DNA of 64,000 bases from Streptosporangium minutum (GTDB lineage: Bacteria; Actinomycetota; Actinomycetes; Streptosporangiales; Streptosporangiaceae), in assembly GCF_002149035.1 (NCBI RefSeq), contig NZ_NGFP01000003.1, positions 32,191-96,190 of the forward strand, given 5' to 3'. A model generated the notes under the pieces. The model was given only the letters and a program-made list of their open reading frames with translations, ran no database searches and was not told the origin of the DNA. Position numbers and translations under genes: made by a program. Shown piece by piece: positions 1 to 12,883 of the stretch (its first letter is position 1; each line of letters starts with the position of its first letter).

Positions 1-476
1 GACAGCAGCGGCGAGATGACGGAGAAGAACGGGTTCTCGGTGGTGGCGCCGATGAAGGTGACCCAGCGGTTCTCCACGGCGGGCAGCAGGGCGTCCTGCT
101 GGGCCTTGTTGAAGCGATGCACCTCGTCCACGAACAGCACGGTCTGGCGGCCGGACATGCCCAGCTCGCGCCGGGCCTGCTCGATGGCCGCGCGGACCTC
201 CTTGACGCCGGCGGACACCGCGGAGACCTCGACGAAGCGGCGCTCGGTGACGCCCGCGACCACGTAGGCCAGGGTGGTCTTGCCGGTGCCGGGCGGGCCC
301 CACAGGAACAGCGACATGGGCGCCTCGGCCTCGACGAGCCTGCGCAGCGGCGTGCCGGGGCCCAGCAGGTGGCGCTGGCCTATCACCTCGTCGAGGCCGC
401 GCGGGCGCATCCGCACCGCCAGGGGCTCATGGCCGCGGTGGGCTTCCTCCGCCGCGGAATCGAACAGGCTGTCCAC
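1..476 (-). CDS. rarA: Replication-associated recombination protein RarA (MgsA), N-terminal part
   Basis: AAA+ ATPase of the RarA/MgsA/WRNIP1 family, which acts at stalled replication forks. The gene runs off the window start, so only about 158 N-terminal residues are present. The GTG start at 476 gives [11 protein letters not shown] and then the family segment [17 protein letters not shown] Walker A motif ([11 protein letters not shown]) follows at about residue 57, Walker B is [18 protein letters not shown], and sensor 1 is FIGATTENP. The HRFNKAQQD signature separates RarA from RuvB and clamp-loader subunits. It reads in the same direction as the DUF2231 gene upstream, with a small hairpin between them. 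The family call is firm; the C-terminus is not visible. Confidence 0.93.
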   Translation of the reverse strand, partial: MDSLFDSAAEEAHRGHEPLAVRMRPRGLDEVIGQRHLLGPGTPLRRLVEAEAPMSLFLWGPPGTGKTTLAYVVAGVTERRFVEVSAVSAGVKEVRAAIEQARRELGMSGRQTVLFVDEVHRFNKAQQDALLPAVENRWVTFIGATTENPFFSVISPLL

Positions 477-523
477 GCTCCGACAGTACCGTCAGGCCAC
501 CCGTCCCGGATCCACCCCGCCGC

Positions 524-544
524 GGCCCCGTCCCCGGTGGGGCC
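524..544 (-). terminator. Small G+C hairpin between the DUF2231 gene and rarA
   Basis: GGCCCC at 524-529 pairs with GGGGCC at 539-544 around a 9-base loop. There is no U-tract. Its position after the DUF2231 stop suggests a weak terminator, but hairpins this small are common in such G+C-rich DNA. Confidence 0.3.
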
Positions 545-581
545 GGGGATCCGGCGGTCCGGGAGAGTCCGCCGCCGGCGG

Positions 582-1043
582 TCAGCTCCCCCAGACCGCC
601 GTCGCCCCGCTGTGCCCGGCGCGCAGCACGTAGTAGCCCGCCACGACGGCCGCGACCACGGTGAGCGCCGAGACGACGTGCCCCACCGGGCGGCCGTACC
701 GCTCTGTCCGCGAGACGTGGACGAGTGCCAGCGAGAGCACGCCCAGGGCGAGGGCGGCCGCCAGCAGCGGCGTGGCGAACCCCTCGTGCTCGGCGATGCG
801 CAGGCCGAGCGGGCCGTCGACCGAGGAGAACCGCTTGTCCTTCAGCGCCTCGCCGCTCTGCCTGGCCGCGAAGGCGGCGACCGGGACGGCCACCGCGAGT
901 GCCGTCACCGCCCAGTGCAGCACGGCGCGCGTGCGCGGCGCCAGCGCGTGGACGGCGGCCAGCACGGCCAGGAGCGGCGTCAGGACCACGGCGGCGTGAA
1001 TGATCAGCGGGTGGGCGGGCAGGCCCAGGATCTCGTCGAACAT
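582..1043 (-). CDS. DUF2231-type four-helix membrane protein
   Basis: A 153-residue protein with four hydrophobic segments (about residues 12-32, 40-60, 92-112 and 122-142) and the N-terminal pattern FDEILGLPAHPLIIHAAVV typical of DUF2231. Members are small integral membrane proteins, sometimes heme-linked; a His in the first helix (PLIIHA) and one in the last helical hairpin (VGHVVS) could be ligands, which is inference. The ATG at 1043 directly precedes the conserved FDEI. It is divergent from the cyclophilin gene, with 201 bases between them. No biochemical role can be read from the sequence. Confidence 0.75.
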   Translation of the reverse strand: MFDEILGLPAHPLIIHAAVVLTPLLAVLAAVHALAPRTRAVLHWAVTALAVAVPVAAFAARQSGEALKDKRFSSVDGPLGLRIAEHEGFATPLLAAALALGVLSLALVHVSRTERYGRPVGHVVSALTVVAAVVAGYYVLRAGHSGATAVWGS

Positions 1044-1244
1044 GCGGGGGCTCCGGTCATCCGTGGCTCGTCGTCACCAAGTACGGAATCTCACCATGAA
1101 CGGTTCCGAAATGCACCAGATGCTGGGCAGTTTTCACACCTGCCCCATCTGGTGGATTCCGTCACTTACATTCAGCACACGCTGAGGCCGGTACGCTTTC
1201 GGCCAGTTGACAGTCAAGTAACAGTAATCCTGGAGGACATACCG

Positions 1245-2135
1245 GTGAGCGGCGAGGACCGCCAGAGCCAGCTGGCGCGGGAGCACAAAGAGCGCCAGGC
1301 CCAGCGTGCTGAGCAGGCGACCAAGACGAAGCGGAACACCTTCATCGGAGCCGGCGCAGCGGTGGTCGTCGTCGTGGGCGGCCTGATCGCCGCGACGACA
1401 CTGCTCGGAGGCGGCGACGGCGAGGGCAAGCCCGCGGCCGCGAGCTCCCCCGCTCCCTCCGAGACCGCCGCGGAGCCGACGGCGTCCGCGACGCCCAGCG
1501 CCCCCGTCGACCCGTCCAAGGTGAGCTGCTCCTACCGCAAGGACACCAGCGGCAGCCCGGCCAAGAAGGTGGGCATGCCGCCGAGTAAGCCCAACCTGAA
1601 GCCGAAGGCCATGACGATCACCACCAACCACGGTGACATCGTGATCGACCTGGCGACGGCGCAGGCGCCCTGCACGGTGAACTCCTTCGCCTTCCTCGCC
1701 AAGAAGAACTTCTTCGACAACACCAAGTGCCACCGCCTGGCCACCCCGGAGAACTCCGGCCTGGCCCTGCTCCAGTGCGGCGACCCGCAGGCCAAGGCCG
1801 ACGGCAAGAACCCCACCGACGGCCAGGGCAGCTCGGGTTACGTCTTCGACGACGAGAACCTCGGCGGTATCCCCTTCACCAAGGGCACGGTCGCGATGGC
1901 CCAGCCCGCCGAGGCGGTCAACCAGAACGGCAGCCAGTTCTGGATCTCGCTCGGCGACGAGACCGCCCAGCTGGGCCCGGAGTACACCCCCTTCGGCGTC
2001 GTCTCCAAGGGCGCGGACATCCTCGACAAGGTCTACAAGGGCGGGTGGATCACCAACCCCGACGACATCACCGGTGACGGCGGCTCCAGCGCCCCCAAGA
2101 TCCCGGTGATCATCAAGGACGTGAAGCTCACCTAG
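1245..2135 (+). CDS. Membrane-anchored cyclophilin-type peptidyl-prolyl isomerase (copy 1)
   Basis: A 296-residue protein: a charged cytosolic N-terminus (SGEDRQSQLAREHKERQ), one transmembrane helix at about 36-56, an Ala/Ser/Thr/Pro-rich linker to about residue 90, then a cyclophilin domain from about 118 to the end. Family hallmarks are APCTVNSFAFLA, FFDNTKCHRL and NGSQFWISLGD. It should catalyse proline cis-trans isomerisation outside the membrane. The GTG at 1245 has a GGAGG eight bases upstream and matches the start of the paralogue at 7440. The reading frame stays open far upstream, but only antisense to other genes. The two copies are close relatives, so an ancient local duplication is likely. 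A strong hairpin follows the stop. Confidence 0.88.
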   Translation: MSGEDRQSQLAREHKERQAQRAEQATKTKRNTFIGAGAAVVVVVGGLIAATTLLGGGDGEGKPAAASSPAPSETAAEPTASATPSAPVDPSKVSCSYRKDTSGSPAKKVGMPPSKPNLKPKAMTITTNHGDIVIDLATAQAPCTVNSFAFLAKKNFFDNTKCHRLATPENSGLALLQCGDPQAKADGKNPTDGQGSSGYVFDDENLGGIPFTKGTVAMAQPAEAVNQNGSQFWISLGDETAQLGPEYTPFGVVSKGADILDKVYKGGWITNPDDITGDGGSSAPKIPVIIKDVKLT

Positions 2136-2147
2136 CGGAGTGCCGGT

Positions 2148-2189
2148 CGGACGCCCCGGGGTCGGTCGACCGCCGGGGCGTCCGCCTTT
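2148..2189 (+). terminator. Intrinsic terminator after cyclophilin copy 1
   Basis: A perfect 12-bp stem pairs CGGACGCCCCGG (2148-2159) with CCGGGGCGTCCG (2173-2184) across a 13-base loop. A short CCTTTCC run follows. It starts 12 bases after the stop codon. Confidence 0.75.
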
Positions 2190-2233
2190 CCGGCGGAGGC
2201 CGCCCCCTCGGGCCGAGAGGCCGCCGCGTGAAC

Positions 2234-2249
2234 TGTGATCCCGATCACA
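2234..2249. promoter_or_regulatory. CRP/FNR-type operator, perfect consensus
   Basis: TGTGATCCCGATCACA is an exact TGTGA-N6-TCACA palindrome and in fact a 7-2-7 inverted repeat. It lies 75 bases upstream of the P450 start. A second site sits downstream with centre-to-centre spacing of 63 bp, six helical turns at 10.5 bp. Actinobacterial Crp proteins are known to bind this kind of motif; regulation of this P450 is inferred. Confidence 0.65.
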
Positions 2250-2296
2250 ATCGGATGATCCCCGGAGTGCCGGAGCCACACTTGGAGCAGAGGCAG

Positions 2297-2312
2297 TGTG
2301 ATCCATCTCACC
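2297..2312. promoter_or_regulatory. CRP/FNR-type operator, one mismatch, next to the P450 ribosome binding site
   Basis: TGTGA-TCCATC-TCACC differs from the consensus by its last base. It ends directly before the GAGGGGGA ribosome binding site (2313-2320) of the P450 gene. A protein bound here could block transcription or translation, so the pair may act as a repression loop. This is inferred from position only. Confidence 0.5.
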
Positions 2313-2324
2313 GAGGGGGACCGG

Positions 2325-3533
<1,209 letters not shown>

Positions 3534-3543
3534 CCGCAGGTAC

Positions 3544-3584
3544 GGCGCGGGCCCCCGGAACGGGTCGTTCCGGGGGCCCGCGCC
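3544..3584. terminator. Bidirectional terminator between the P450 gene and aspS
   Basis: A perfect 18-bp inverted repeat (arms 3544-3561 and 3567-3584, first arm starting GGCGCGGGCCCC) closes a five-base loop. It lies between convergent genes, 10 bases past the P450 stop and 10 bases past the aspS stop, and can serve both. Confidence 0.85.
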
Positions 3585-3594
3585 GCGTTCGGAC

Positions 3595-5327
<1,733 letters not shown>

Positions 5328-5331
<4 letters not shown>

Positions 5332-6593
5332 TTCTTCAGTCTCTCCTTCAAGGTCGTGACGATCTCAGCGAGCGGTACGGCGGCCTGGTCGCCGCTGGCC
5401 AGGTCCTTGACCTGCGCGGATCCGGCGGCGATATCTCGCTCGCCGAGGATCACCGCATAGCTCGCACCCGACCGGTCGGCGCCCTTCATGGCGCCCTTGA
5501 CGCCCTTGCCGCCGAACGACATGTCGGCGTCGAGACCGGCCCGGCGCAGCTCGGTCATGAGCAGGAACATCCGGCGGCGCGCCTCCTCACCCAGCGGCAC
5601 ACCGTACACCTGGACACGCGACTCGGCGGTCTCGGCGCCGAACAGCCCCTCGGCCTCCATCGCCAGGAGCGTCCGGTCGACGCCGAGCGCCCAGCCGACG
5701 CTGGGCAGGGCCGGACCGCTGAGCATCTCGCTCAGCCCGTCGTAGCGGCCGCCGCCGCCGACCGCCGACTGCGAGCCCAGCCCGTCGTGGACGAACTCGA
5801 AGGTGGTGCGCGTGTAGTAGTCGAGACCGCGGACCAGCCGGGGATCGTCGGTGTAGGCCAGGCCGGCGGCGGTCAGCAGCGAGCGGACCTCCTCGTGGTA
5901 GGCCTTGCAGGCCTCGCACAGGTGGTCGACGACCAGCGGGGCGCCGGCGAGCTGGGCCTGCACCTCGGGGCGCTTGTCGTCGAGGACGCGCAACGGATTG
6001 ATCTCGATCCGCTGCCGGGTGGGCTCGTCGAGGTCGAGGGCGCGCAGGAAGTCCTGCAGCGCCGTCCGGTACACGGGACGGCACTCCTTGTCGCCCAGCG
6101 TGTTGAGCAGCAGCCGCACGCCGGTGAGGCCCAGCCCGGCGTAGCCGTCGGCGGCCAGCACGATCAGCTCGGCGTCCAGCGCGGGGTCCTCGGCTCCCAG
6201 GGCCTCGGCGCCGACCTGCCAGAAGTGGCGGTAGCGGCCCTTCTGCGCGCGCTCGTAGCGGAACTGGCTGCCGGAGTACCAGAGCTTCACCGGGAGCTGG
6301 CCGTTGTGCAGGCCGTGCTGGAGGACCGAGCGCACGACCGACGCGGTGCCCTCGGGGCGCAGCGTGAGCGAACGCCCGCCCTTGTCCTCGAAGGTGTACA
6401 TCTCCTTGGAGACGATGTCGGTCGACTCGCCGACACCTCGGACGAACAGCGCGGTGTCCTCGAAGACCGGCGTCTCGATGTAGCCGTAGCCCGCGCGGCG
6501 GGCCGGGGCGGTCAACGCCTCCCGCACGGCGAGCGCCTGCTCCGAACGGGGCGGGAGCCAGTCAAAGGTGCCCTTGGGCGCCTGCAAAGTCAT
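5328..6593 (-). CDS. hisS: Histidyl-tRNA synthetase
   Basis: A 421-residue class II synthetase for tRNA-His. It starts [15 protein letters not shown]. Motif 2 contains [15 protein letters not shown], the histidine-specific HisA motif is [15 protein letters not shown], and motif 3 includes [11 protein letters not shown]-terminal anticodon-binding domain covers about residues 325-421. The ATG at 6593 is two bases after the MBL stop, and AGGGG within the end of that gene serves as ribosome binding site; a longer frame upstream overlaps the MBL gene and has no family support. It overlaps aspS by four bases. Confidence 0.97.
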
Positions 6594-6595
6594 CT

Positions 6596-7291
6596 TCAGA
6601 TTCCCCTGGTGGGACCGGCGTACGGGGCGGCTTCCGCGAGATACGGGTTGGTCGCGCGCTCGTGGCCGATCGTGGTCTGTGGTCCGTGGCCGGGCAGGAC
6701 CACCGTGTCCTCCGGCAGCGGCAGGCATTTGGTCGCCAGGCTGCGCAGGATGGTCGGGTAGTCGCCGCCCGGGAGGTCTGTGCGTCCGATGGAGCCGGCG
6801 AACAACAGGTCGCCCGAGAACAGCACGTCCGGAATCTCCTCGGTGCTGGGCAGCCTGAACGTCACCGACCCCCTGGTATGGCCCGGGGTGTGGTCGACCG
6901 TGAGCTCCATGCCCGCCAGACGCAGCACCTCGCCGTCGGCCAGCTCCCGCACGTCGTCGGGCTCGCTGAAGGCCAGCCCTCCGAACAGCTGCTGCCTGGT
7001 CGCCAACGACAGTCCCTTACCCGGATCGGAGAGCAGATCACGGTCCTCCGGGTGGATCCACGCGGGAACGTCACGCGCGCCGCAGACCGGGGCGACCGAC
7101 CACATGTGGTCGATGTGACCATGGGTGACCAGCACCGCGACCGGCTTCAGCCGATGCTCGCGCAGCACGTCGTCCAGGTCGCCGACGGCGTTCTGCCCCG
7201 GGTCGACGATGACGCACTCCTCGCCCGCGGCGGGCGCGACGACGTAGCAGTTGGTCTGAAACGACCCTGCGGGAAAGCCGGCGATGAGCAT
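6596..7291 (-). CDS. Metallo-beta-lactamase-fold hydrolase (glyoxalase II-like)
   Basis: A 231-residue protein with the zinc motif THGHIDH, a further ligand pair in [10 protein letters not shown], the Asp ligand in [20 protein letters not shown] and the final His in [14 protein letters not shown]. These match the glyoxalase II/persulfide dioxygenase-like branch that sits next to hisS in many actinobacteria. The substrate could be a thioester such as S-lactoyl-thiol; this is inferred. It is the first gene of the hisS-aspS operon and divergent from cyclophilin copy 2, with 148 bases between the starts. Confidence 0.88.
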   Translation of the reverse strand: MLIAGFPAGSFQTNCYVVAPAAGEECVIVDPGQNAVGDLDDVLREHRLKPVAVLVTHGHIDHMWSVAPVCGARDVPAWIHPEDRDLLSDPGKGLSLATRQQLFGGLAFSEPDDVRELADGEVLRLAGMELTVDHTPGHTRGSVTFRLPSTEEIPDVLFSGDLLFAGSIGRTDLPGGDYPTILRSLATKCLPLPEDTVVLPGHGPQTTIGHERATNPYLAEAAPYAGPTRGI

Positions 7292-7439
7292 CTGCCTCAG
7301 CTGATCTCGTCAAGAATACGGATGGGAATGTAACCGAAGGGTACCGGTGCGGGTCGGCGGGCTGCGAACCATTACCCTTTGGCCGATACGATTCGCCCAC
7401 CTCATTAAGTAATACTCCGGCACTCGGGAGGGCGAAGCG

Positions 7440-8309
7440 GTGAGCGGCAAGGACCGCCAGAAGCAGCTGGCGCGCGAGCACTACGAGCGGCAGAATCAGC
7501 GGCGCATCGAGCGGGAGGCCCGGGCCAAGCGCAACGCGATCATCGGTACCAGCGTGGGCGTCGTAGTGGTCATCGGCGGCGTCATCGCCGCGACGACCCT
7601 GCTCGGGGGCAGTGACTCACCGGCCACGGCCAGCCCGGAGGCCTCTGCGAGCTCCGAGGCGTCGGCGAACCCGTCGGAGACGGACACCGCCGCCAAGCCG
7701 ACGGCCTTCGACCCCGCCAGCGGCACCTGCGGCTACGTCGCCGACGCCGACGGCAGCCCCGCCAAGAACGTGGGCACCCCTCCGGCCAAGGTCGACACCA
7801 AGCCCAAGACGATGACCCTGAAGACCAACCAGGGCGACATCGTGATCGCGGTGTCGGCCGAGAAGACGCCCTGCACGGTCAACTCCTTCGCCTTCCTGGC
7901 GGAGAAGAAGTTCTTCAACGGCTCCAAGTGTCACCGCCTGGGCTCCGACCAGTTCCCGATGCTGCAGTGCGGCGACCCGCTGGCCAAGGCCGACGGCAAG
8001 AGCCAGACCGACGGCCAGGGCGGCCCCGGCTACCGTTTCGTCAACGAGAACCTCGAAGGCGCGAAGTACACCCGGGGCGTCGTGGCCATGGCCAACAGCG
8101 GTCCTGACACCAACGGCAGCCAGTTCTTCATCGTGTACGGCGACACCCAGCTGCCCCCGAACTACACCCCGTTCGGTACGGTCACCAAGGGGATGGAGAT
8201 CATCGACAAGGTGAACAAGGGCGGTGTCATCACCTCCGGGGGGGACGGGACCGGAGCTCCGAAGGAAACCGTCGAAATCAAAAACGTGACAATGTCCAAC
8301 AAGAGCTGA
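7440..8309 (+). CDS. Membrane-anchored cyclophilin-type peptidyl-prolyl isomerase (copy 2)
   Basis: A 289-residue paralogue of the protein at 1245: the same SGKDRQKQLAREHYERQ start, a transmembrane helix at about 36-55, a low-complexity linker, then a cyclophilin domain with TPCTVNSFAFLAEKKFF, KCHRL and NGSQFFIVYGD. The NGSQFFI form is closer to the family consensus than NGSQFWI in copy 1. A GGGAGGG box lies eight bases upstream of the GTG start. This copy holds the conserved position next to the MBL gene, so it is probably the ancestral one. It is followed in the same direction by the DUF349 gene. Confidence 0.88.
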   Translation: MSGKDRQKQLAREHYERQNQRRIEREARAKRNAIIGTSVGVVVVIGGVIAATTLLGGSDSPATASPEASASSEASANPSETDTAAKPTAFDPASGTCGYVADADGSPAKNVGTPPAKVDTKPKTMTLKTNQGDIVIAVSAEKTPCTVNSFAFLAEKKFFNGSKCHRLGSDQFPMLQCGDPLAKADGKSQTDGQGGPGYRFVNENLEGAKYTRGVVAMANSGPDTNGSQFFIVYGDTQLPPNYTPFGTVTKGMEIIDKVNKGGVITSGGDGTGAPKETVEIKNVTMSNKS

Positions 8310-8368
8310 CGTAATACAACCAAGGGGCGGTTAGCCTCGAAAGGCTGATGAAAGTGCGGGAGGACACG

Positions 8369-9598
8369 GTGAGCACCGACCCGTGGGGCCGGGTAGACGA
8401 CGACGGCACCGTCTACGTGCGTACGGCTGAGGGAGAGCGGGCCGTCGGGTCCTGGCAGGCCGGCGAGCCGGAGGAGGCACTTGCCTACTTCCATCGCAAG
8501 TTCGACGAGCTGGCCGGGCAGGTGACGCTGCTGGAACAGCGGGTCCGCGGCACCGACCTGCCACCCGCCCAGGCCGAGGCGACCATCGTCAAGCTCCGCG
8601 AAGCGATCACCGGCGCGCATGCGGTCGGCGACCTCGACGCGCTGCTGAACCGGCTGAGCGTCCTCACGGAGCTGGTCGCCCAGCGCCGCGAGGAGGTCAA
8701 GGCCGCTCGTGACGTGGCCCGCGCGGAGGCCAAGGGCATCAAGGAGCGGATCGTCGCCGAGGCCGAGCGCATCGCCGACGACACCACCCACTGGAAGACC
8801 GGCGGCGAGCGGCTGCGCCAGCTCGTCGAGGAGTGGAAGGCGGCCGAGCGCATCGACCGCGTCACCGAGGCGGCGCTCTGGAAGCGGCTGTCCGCGGCCC
8901 GTACGGCCTTCGCCAAGCGGCGCAAGGCCTACTTCGCCGGGCTGGACGAGCAGCGTGAGGGCGTGCGCTCCTCCAAGGAGCGGATCGTCGCCGAGGCCGA
9001 GGCACTGGCCTCCTCCACCGACTGGGGCGCCACCGCCTCCGCCTACCGCGAGCTGATGCAGCAGTGGAAGACGGCGGGCCGGGCCTCCCGTGAGGTCGAG
9101 GACGAGCTCTGGGGCCGTTTCAAGGGCGCCCAGGACCAGTTCTTCCAGGCCCGTTCGGCGGTCTTCGCCGAGCGCGACGCCTCGCTGGCGGCCAACGCCG
9201 AGGTCAAGGAGCAGCTCCTCGCCGAGGCCGAGAAGATCGTCCCGGTCTCCGACGCCCGCTCCGCCAGGGCCGCGCTGCGCGGCATCCTGGAGCGGTGGGA
9301 GGCCGCCGGTCAGGTCCCGCGCGAGCAGCGCGACCGCCTTGAGGGTGGGCTGCGCAAGATCGACGAAGCGGTCCGCAAGGCAGAGGAGGCAGAGTGGAAG
9401 CGCTCCAACCCCGAGGCCCGCGCGCGTGCCCAGAACACGGTCGACCAGCTCCACAAGTCGATCGAGCAGTTGGAGACCCGCCTGGCCAAGGCAGAGGCGG
9501 CCGGCAAGGACAAGGACGTGAAGGACGCCCAGGAGGCCCTGATCGCCCGCCGTTCCTGGCTGGAGGAGGCCGAGCGCACGCTCGCCGAGTTCTCCTGA
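8369..9598 (+). CDS. DUF349 repeat protein, largely helical
   Basis: A 409-residue acidic, highly charged, mostly alpha-helical protein. It carries several DUF349 units of about 70 residues, each with an aromatic-basic core such as LVEEWKAAERIDR, ALWKRLSAARTAF and ELWGRFKGAQDQFF. The C-terminus is a coiled coil (TVDQLHKSIEQLETRLAKAEA). The GTG at 8369 is chosen because GGGAGGA stands just upstream and MSTDPWGRVDDDGTVYVRTA matches the family start; an ATG at 8348 lacks a good ribosome binding site. DUF349 proteins are conserved beside rel and the cyclophilin in actinobacteria. The function is unknown. Confidence 0.83.
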   Translation: MSTDPWGRVDDDGTVYVRTAEGERAVGSWQAGEPEEALAYFHRKFDELAGQVTLLEQRVRGTDLPPAQAEATIVKLREAITGAHAVGDLDALLNRLSVLTELVAQRREEVKAARDVARAEAKGIKERIVAEAERIADDTTHWKTGGERLRQLVEEWKAAERIDRVTEAALWKRLSAARTAFAKRRKAYFAGLDEQREGVRSSKERIVAEAEALASSTDWGATASAYRELMQQWKTAGRASREVEDELWGRFKGAQDQFFQARSAVFAERDASLAANAEVKEQLLAEAEKIVPVSDARSARAALRGILERWEAAGQVPREQRDRLEGGLRKIDEAVRKAEEAEWKRSNPEARARAQNTVDQLHKSIEQLETRLAKAEAAGKDKDVKDAQEALIARRSWLEEAERTLAEFS

Positions 9599-9614
9599 CG
9601 CGCTGAAAGACCCT

Positions 9615-9650
9615 GGAGGGCGTGTCCCCGCTTGCGGGGGCGCGCCCTCC
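9615..9650. terminator. Terminator after the DUF349 gene, convergent with rel
   Basis: A 17-bp stem with two G-U wobbles pairs 9615-9631 with 9634-9650, so the loop is very tight. GGCTTTCCCC follows on the plus strand. The next 265 bases to the rel stop hold scattered CCGTACGG-like palindromes but no gene that I can support. Confidence 0.75.
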
Positions 9651-9915
9651 GGCTTTCCCCCGTACGGCGCAGCCGGCGCCCCCTGGGCGGCCTCGCGGCG
9701 GCACGGTGCCGGCCGCCCCTCACGCCCGTACGGGCGTGCCGAGACCTCGACCGGGCCGTCCCACCCGTGCGGCACAGCCGTGCCGTAGAACCGCCGTGCC
9801 GTGAAGAACGGTCGTCCACGCCGCTCGTACGGCGCGCCGAGGCCCCGGCCGTCCGGGACACGGGGAGCGGCACCCGCGGCGGGTACGGGGACCCCGCCCC
9901 GCCCGGTGCGTGGGG

Positions 9916-12273
9916 TCAGGCTCCGGCGCCGCTCACCCGGTAGACGTCGTAGACACCCGGGATGTTGCGCACGGCCTTCAGGACGTGCCCCAGGTGCTTG
10001 GGGTCGCCCATCTCGAAGGTGAACTTGCTGATCGCCACCCGGTCCCTGGACGTCGTCACCGACGCCGACAGGATGTTCACGTGCTGGTCCGAAAGGGTGC
10101 GGGTCACATCCGACAGCAGACGCGGCCGGTCGAGCGCCTCGACCTGCAGGGCGACCAGGAACACCGAGTCGTCCGCGGCCGACCAGGCGACCTCGACCAG
10201 CCGATCCGGCTGGGACTTCAGCTGCTCCACGTTGGGACAGTTGGTGCGGTGCACCGACACGCCGTGTCCACGGGTGACGAAGCCGATGATCTCGTCACCG
10301 GGCACGGGAGTGCAGCAGCGCGACAGCCGTACCCACACGTCCGAGTCACCCGCCACCACCACGCCCGCGCCACCGCTGCCGCGGGGCCGGCCACGCACCT
10401 TCGTGGGCACCGCGGCCTCGGCGATGTCCTCCTCCGCGCCGTCCACTCCCCCGAGGGAGTGCACCAGCTTCTGCACGACCGCCTGGGCGGCGATGTGGCC
10501 CTCTCCAACGGCCGCGTAGAGCGCGGAGACGTCGGGATAGCGCAGGTCCCTGGCGAGGGTCAGGAGGGACTCTCCGGACATCATGCGCTGCAGCGGCAGG
10601 CCCTGCTTGCGCATGGCCCGGCCGATGGCCTCCTTGCCCGCCTCGATCGCGGTCTCGCGGCGCTCCTTGGAGAACCACTGACGGATCTTGTTACGGGCCC
10701 GGCCGGACTTGACGAACTTGAGCCAGTCGCGCGACGGGCCCGCGTCGGGCGACTTGGAGGTGAAGATCTCGACGGTGTCGCCGTTGCCCAGCCGCGACTC
10801 CAGCGGCACCAGGCGGCCGTTGACCCGGGCCCCGATGCAGCGGTGTCCGACCTCGGTGTGCACGGCGTAGGCGAAGTCGACCGACGTCGCGCCCTCGGGG
10901 AGGGCGATCACCTGGCCCCGCGGGGTGAAGACGTACACCTCCGAGACCGACAGGTCGAACCTGAGCGACTCCAGGAACTCTCCCGGATCGGCGGTCTCCT
11001 TCTGCCAGTCCAGGAGCTGGCGGAGCCACGCCATGTCGTTGCCGGGCTTCAGCTTCGCCCCGGGAGGACCGGAGGCCGTCATGTCCTCCTTGTACTTCCA
11101 GTGCGCGGCCACGCCGTACTCGGACCTGTGGTGCATGGCGTGGGTGCGGATCTGCAGCTCCACCGGCTTGCCCTCGGGGCCGATCACCGTGGTGTGCAGC
11201 GACTGGTACATGTTGAACTTGGGCATCGCGATGTAGTCCTTGAACCGGCCGGGCACCGGGTTCCATCGCGCGTGGATCGTTCCGAGGGCGGCATAGCAGT
11301 CGCGGACCGTGTCGACCAGCACCCGGATGCCGACCAGGTCGTAGATGTCGTCGAAGGCGACGTCCCTGGCGATCATCTTCTGGTAGACCGAGTAGTAGTG
11401 CTTGGGACGTCCCTTGACCACCGCGCGGATCTTGGCCTCGCGCAGGTCGCCGGAGACCTTCTCGATGACCTCCTGCAGGAACAGGTCCCTGCGCGGGGCC
11501 CGCTCCGACACCATCCTGGCGATCTCGTCGTAGCGCTTGGGGTAGAGCATGGCGAACGCGAGGTCCTCCAGCTCCCACTTGATGGTGTTCATGCCCAGCC
11601 GGTGGGCGAGCGGCGCGAAGATCTCCAGCGTCTCGCGGGACTTCTGCTGCCGCTTGTGCTCGGGGAGGTAGCGCATGGTGCGCATGTTGTGCAGCCGGTC
11701 GGCGAGCTTGATCACCAGCACCCGGATGTCGCGGGACATCGCCACGACCATCTTGCGCACGGTCTCGGCCTGCGCGGCGTCACCGAACTTGACCTTGTCG
11801 AGCTTGGTGACGCCGTCGACCAGCAGCGCGATGTTGTCGCCGAAGTCCGAGCGCAGCTCGTCCAGGCCGTAGGCGGTGTCCTCGACGGTGTCGTGCAGCA
11901 GCGCGGCGCACAGCGTCTCGTCGTCGGTGCCGAGCTCGGCCAGGATCGTCGCCACCGCCAGGGGGTGGGTGATGTAGGGGTCGCCGCTTTTGCGCTTCTG
12001 ATCGCGGTGGTGGTAGGCGGCCACATCGTAGGCACGCTCGATCAGCCGCAGGTCTGCCTTCGGATGGGTCGCACGGACCGTCCGGAACAGCGGCTCCAGC
12101 ACCGGATTCATGGCGCCACCCCATTGCCCCCCAAAGCGCGCGAGCCTGCGCCTTACCGCAGGCTTCTCTTCGGTGGCTCCGGACATGGCGGAACCGGCAT
12201 CGCCGGCCGGGACGGCCGTCACGGGACCGCCGCCGTCGGCGGTCACGTCGGGGACGACCACATCACGGGGCAC
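9916..12273 (-). CDS. relA: Bifunctional (p)ppGpp synthetase/hydrolase Rel
   Basis: A 785-residue long RSH enzyme of the stringent response. Domain order: HD hydrolase (HH at about 90 in [18 protein letters not shown] at about 127), synthetase ([38 protein letters not shown]), TGS ([18 protein letters not shown]), helical and zinc-finger region ([16 protein letters not shown]) and C-terminal ACT. The RxKD form of the synthetase loop (RFKD) marks bifunctional Rel rather than synthetase-only RelA. The GTG at 12273 is the longest supported start; conservation begins at about residue 40. It follows apt on the same strand with a 77-base gap. The acidic linker before the ACT domain is typical for actinobacteria. 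Confidence 0.97.
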   Translation of the reverse strand: MPRDVVVPDVTADGGGPVTAVPAGDAGSAMSGATEEKPAVRRRLARFGGQWGGAMNPVLEPLFRTVRATHPKADLRLIERAYDVAAYHHRDQKRKSGDPYITHPLAVATILAELGTDDETLCAALLHDTVEDTAYGLDELRSDFGDNIALLVDGVTKLDKVKFGDAAQAETVRKMVVAMSRDIRVLVIKLADRLHNMRTMRYLPEHKRQQKSRETLEIFAPLAHRLGMNTIKWELEDLAFAMLYPKRYDEIARMVSERAPRRDLFLQEVIEKVSGDLREAKIRAVVKGRPKHYYSVYQKMIARDVAFDDIYDLVGIRVLVDTVRDCYAALGTIHARWNPVPGRFKDYIAMPKFNMYQSLHTTVIGPEGKPVELQIRTHAMHHRSEYGVAAHWKYKEDMTASGPPGAKLKPGNDMAWLRQLLDWQKETADPGEFLESLRFDLSVSEVYVFTPRGQVIALPEGATSVDFAYAVHTEVGHRCIGARVNGRLVPLESRLGNGDTVEIFTSKSPDAGPSRDWLKFVKSGRARNKIRQWFSKERRETAIEAGKEAIGRAMRKQGLPLQRMMSGESLLTLARDLRYPDVSALYAAVGEGHIAAQAVVQKLVHSLGGVDGAEEDIAEAAVPTKVRGRPRGSGGAGVVVAGDSDVWVRLSRCCTPVPGDEIIGFVTRGHGVSVHRTNCPNVEQLKSQPDRLVEVAWSAADDSVFLVALQVEALDRPRLLSDVTRTLSDQHVNILSASVTTSRDRVAISKFTFEMGDPKHLGHVLKAVRNIPGVYDVYRVSGAGA

Positions 12274-12350
12274 TCAGACTCCTCACATTCGAGTCCAGAT
12301 CTCCCAAGTGTATCCAGACCGGCTTCTATGCTTACCCCGGTGGGGTGGAA

Positions 12351-12869
12351 TCAGACGATCACGAGGGAGTGCAGCTCGACGCCGTCCAGCCGCTCGCGCC
12401 CCCTGAGGGAGGCCAATTCCATGAGCACGGCGATGGCGACGACGTCGGCGCCCGCCCTGCGGACCAGTTCCACCGCCGCGCACGCCGTACCTCCGGTGGC
12501 GAGCACGTCATCGACGATCAGAACGCGATCTCCTGGGGCGAAGGCGTCCCGATGGACCTCGATGGTGGCGGAGCCGTACTCCAGATCGTAGGACGCCTCA
12601 AGCGTCTCGGAGGGCAGTTTGCCTTTCTTGCGTACCGGGACGAACCCGGCACCCGCCTTGTAGGCGGCCGGAGCGGCCAGGATGAAGCCCCGCGCCTCGA
12701 TGCCGACGATCTTGTCGACCCGGTGGAGCCCGGCGAGCTCGTTCACCACCTCCGCGAAGGCGGACGGGTCCGCGAGCAGCGGGGTGATGTCCTTGAACAG
12801 CACTCCCATCTGGGGGTAGTCGGGTATGTCGCGGATCCTGTCGAGGATCAGCTGCTGCAGGTCACTCAT
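12351..12869 (-). CDS. apt: Adenine phosphoribosyltransferase
   Basis: A 172-residue purine salvage enzyme converting adenine and PRPP to AMP. The PRPP loop is VLIVDDVLATGGT, the base-binding region carries GIEARGF, and FVPVRKKGKLP is the flexible active-site loop. Of two possible starts, ATG 12869 is preferred over GTG 12875 because the AAGGGA box is then seven bases away. It lies between secF and rel on the minus strand, as in other actinobacteria. A terminator upstream partly separates it from secF. Confidence 0.95.
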   Translation of the reverse strand: MSDLQQLILDRIRDIPDYPQMGVLFKDITPLLADPSAFAEVVNELAGLHRVDKIVGIEARGFILAAPAAYKAGAGFVPVRKKGKLPSETLEASYDLEYGSATIEVHRDAFAPGDRVLIVDDVLATGGTACAAVELVRRAGADVVAIAVLMELASLRGRERLDGVELHSLVIV

Positions 12870-12883
12870 GGTCACATCCCTTA

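Noticed and set aside
1207..1212. TTGACA as -35 box of cyclophilin copy 1
   Set aside because: No acceptable -10 hexamer lies 16-18 bases downstream; that place holds the ribosome binding site.
117..2135. Very long plus-strand frame covering the whole first 2 kb
   Set aside because: The part before 1245 is antisense to rarA and the DUF2231 gene, has no family match, and the good ribosome binding site and paralogue start are at 1245.
9910..12591. 893-codon open frame antisense to rel and apt
   Set aside because: Mirror frame of rel; no domain, and composition typical of antisense frames.
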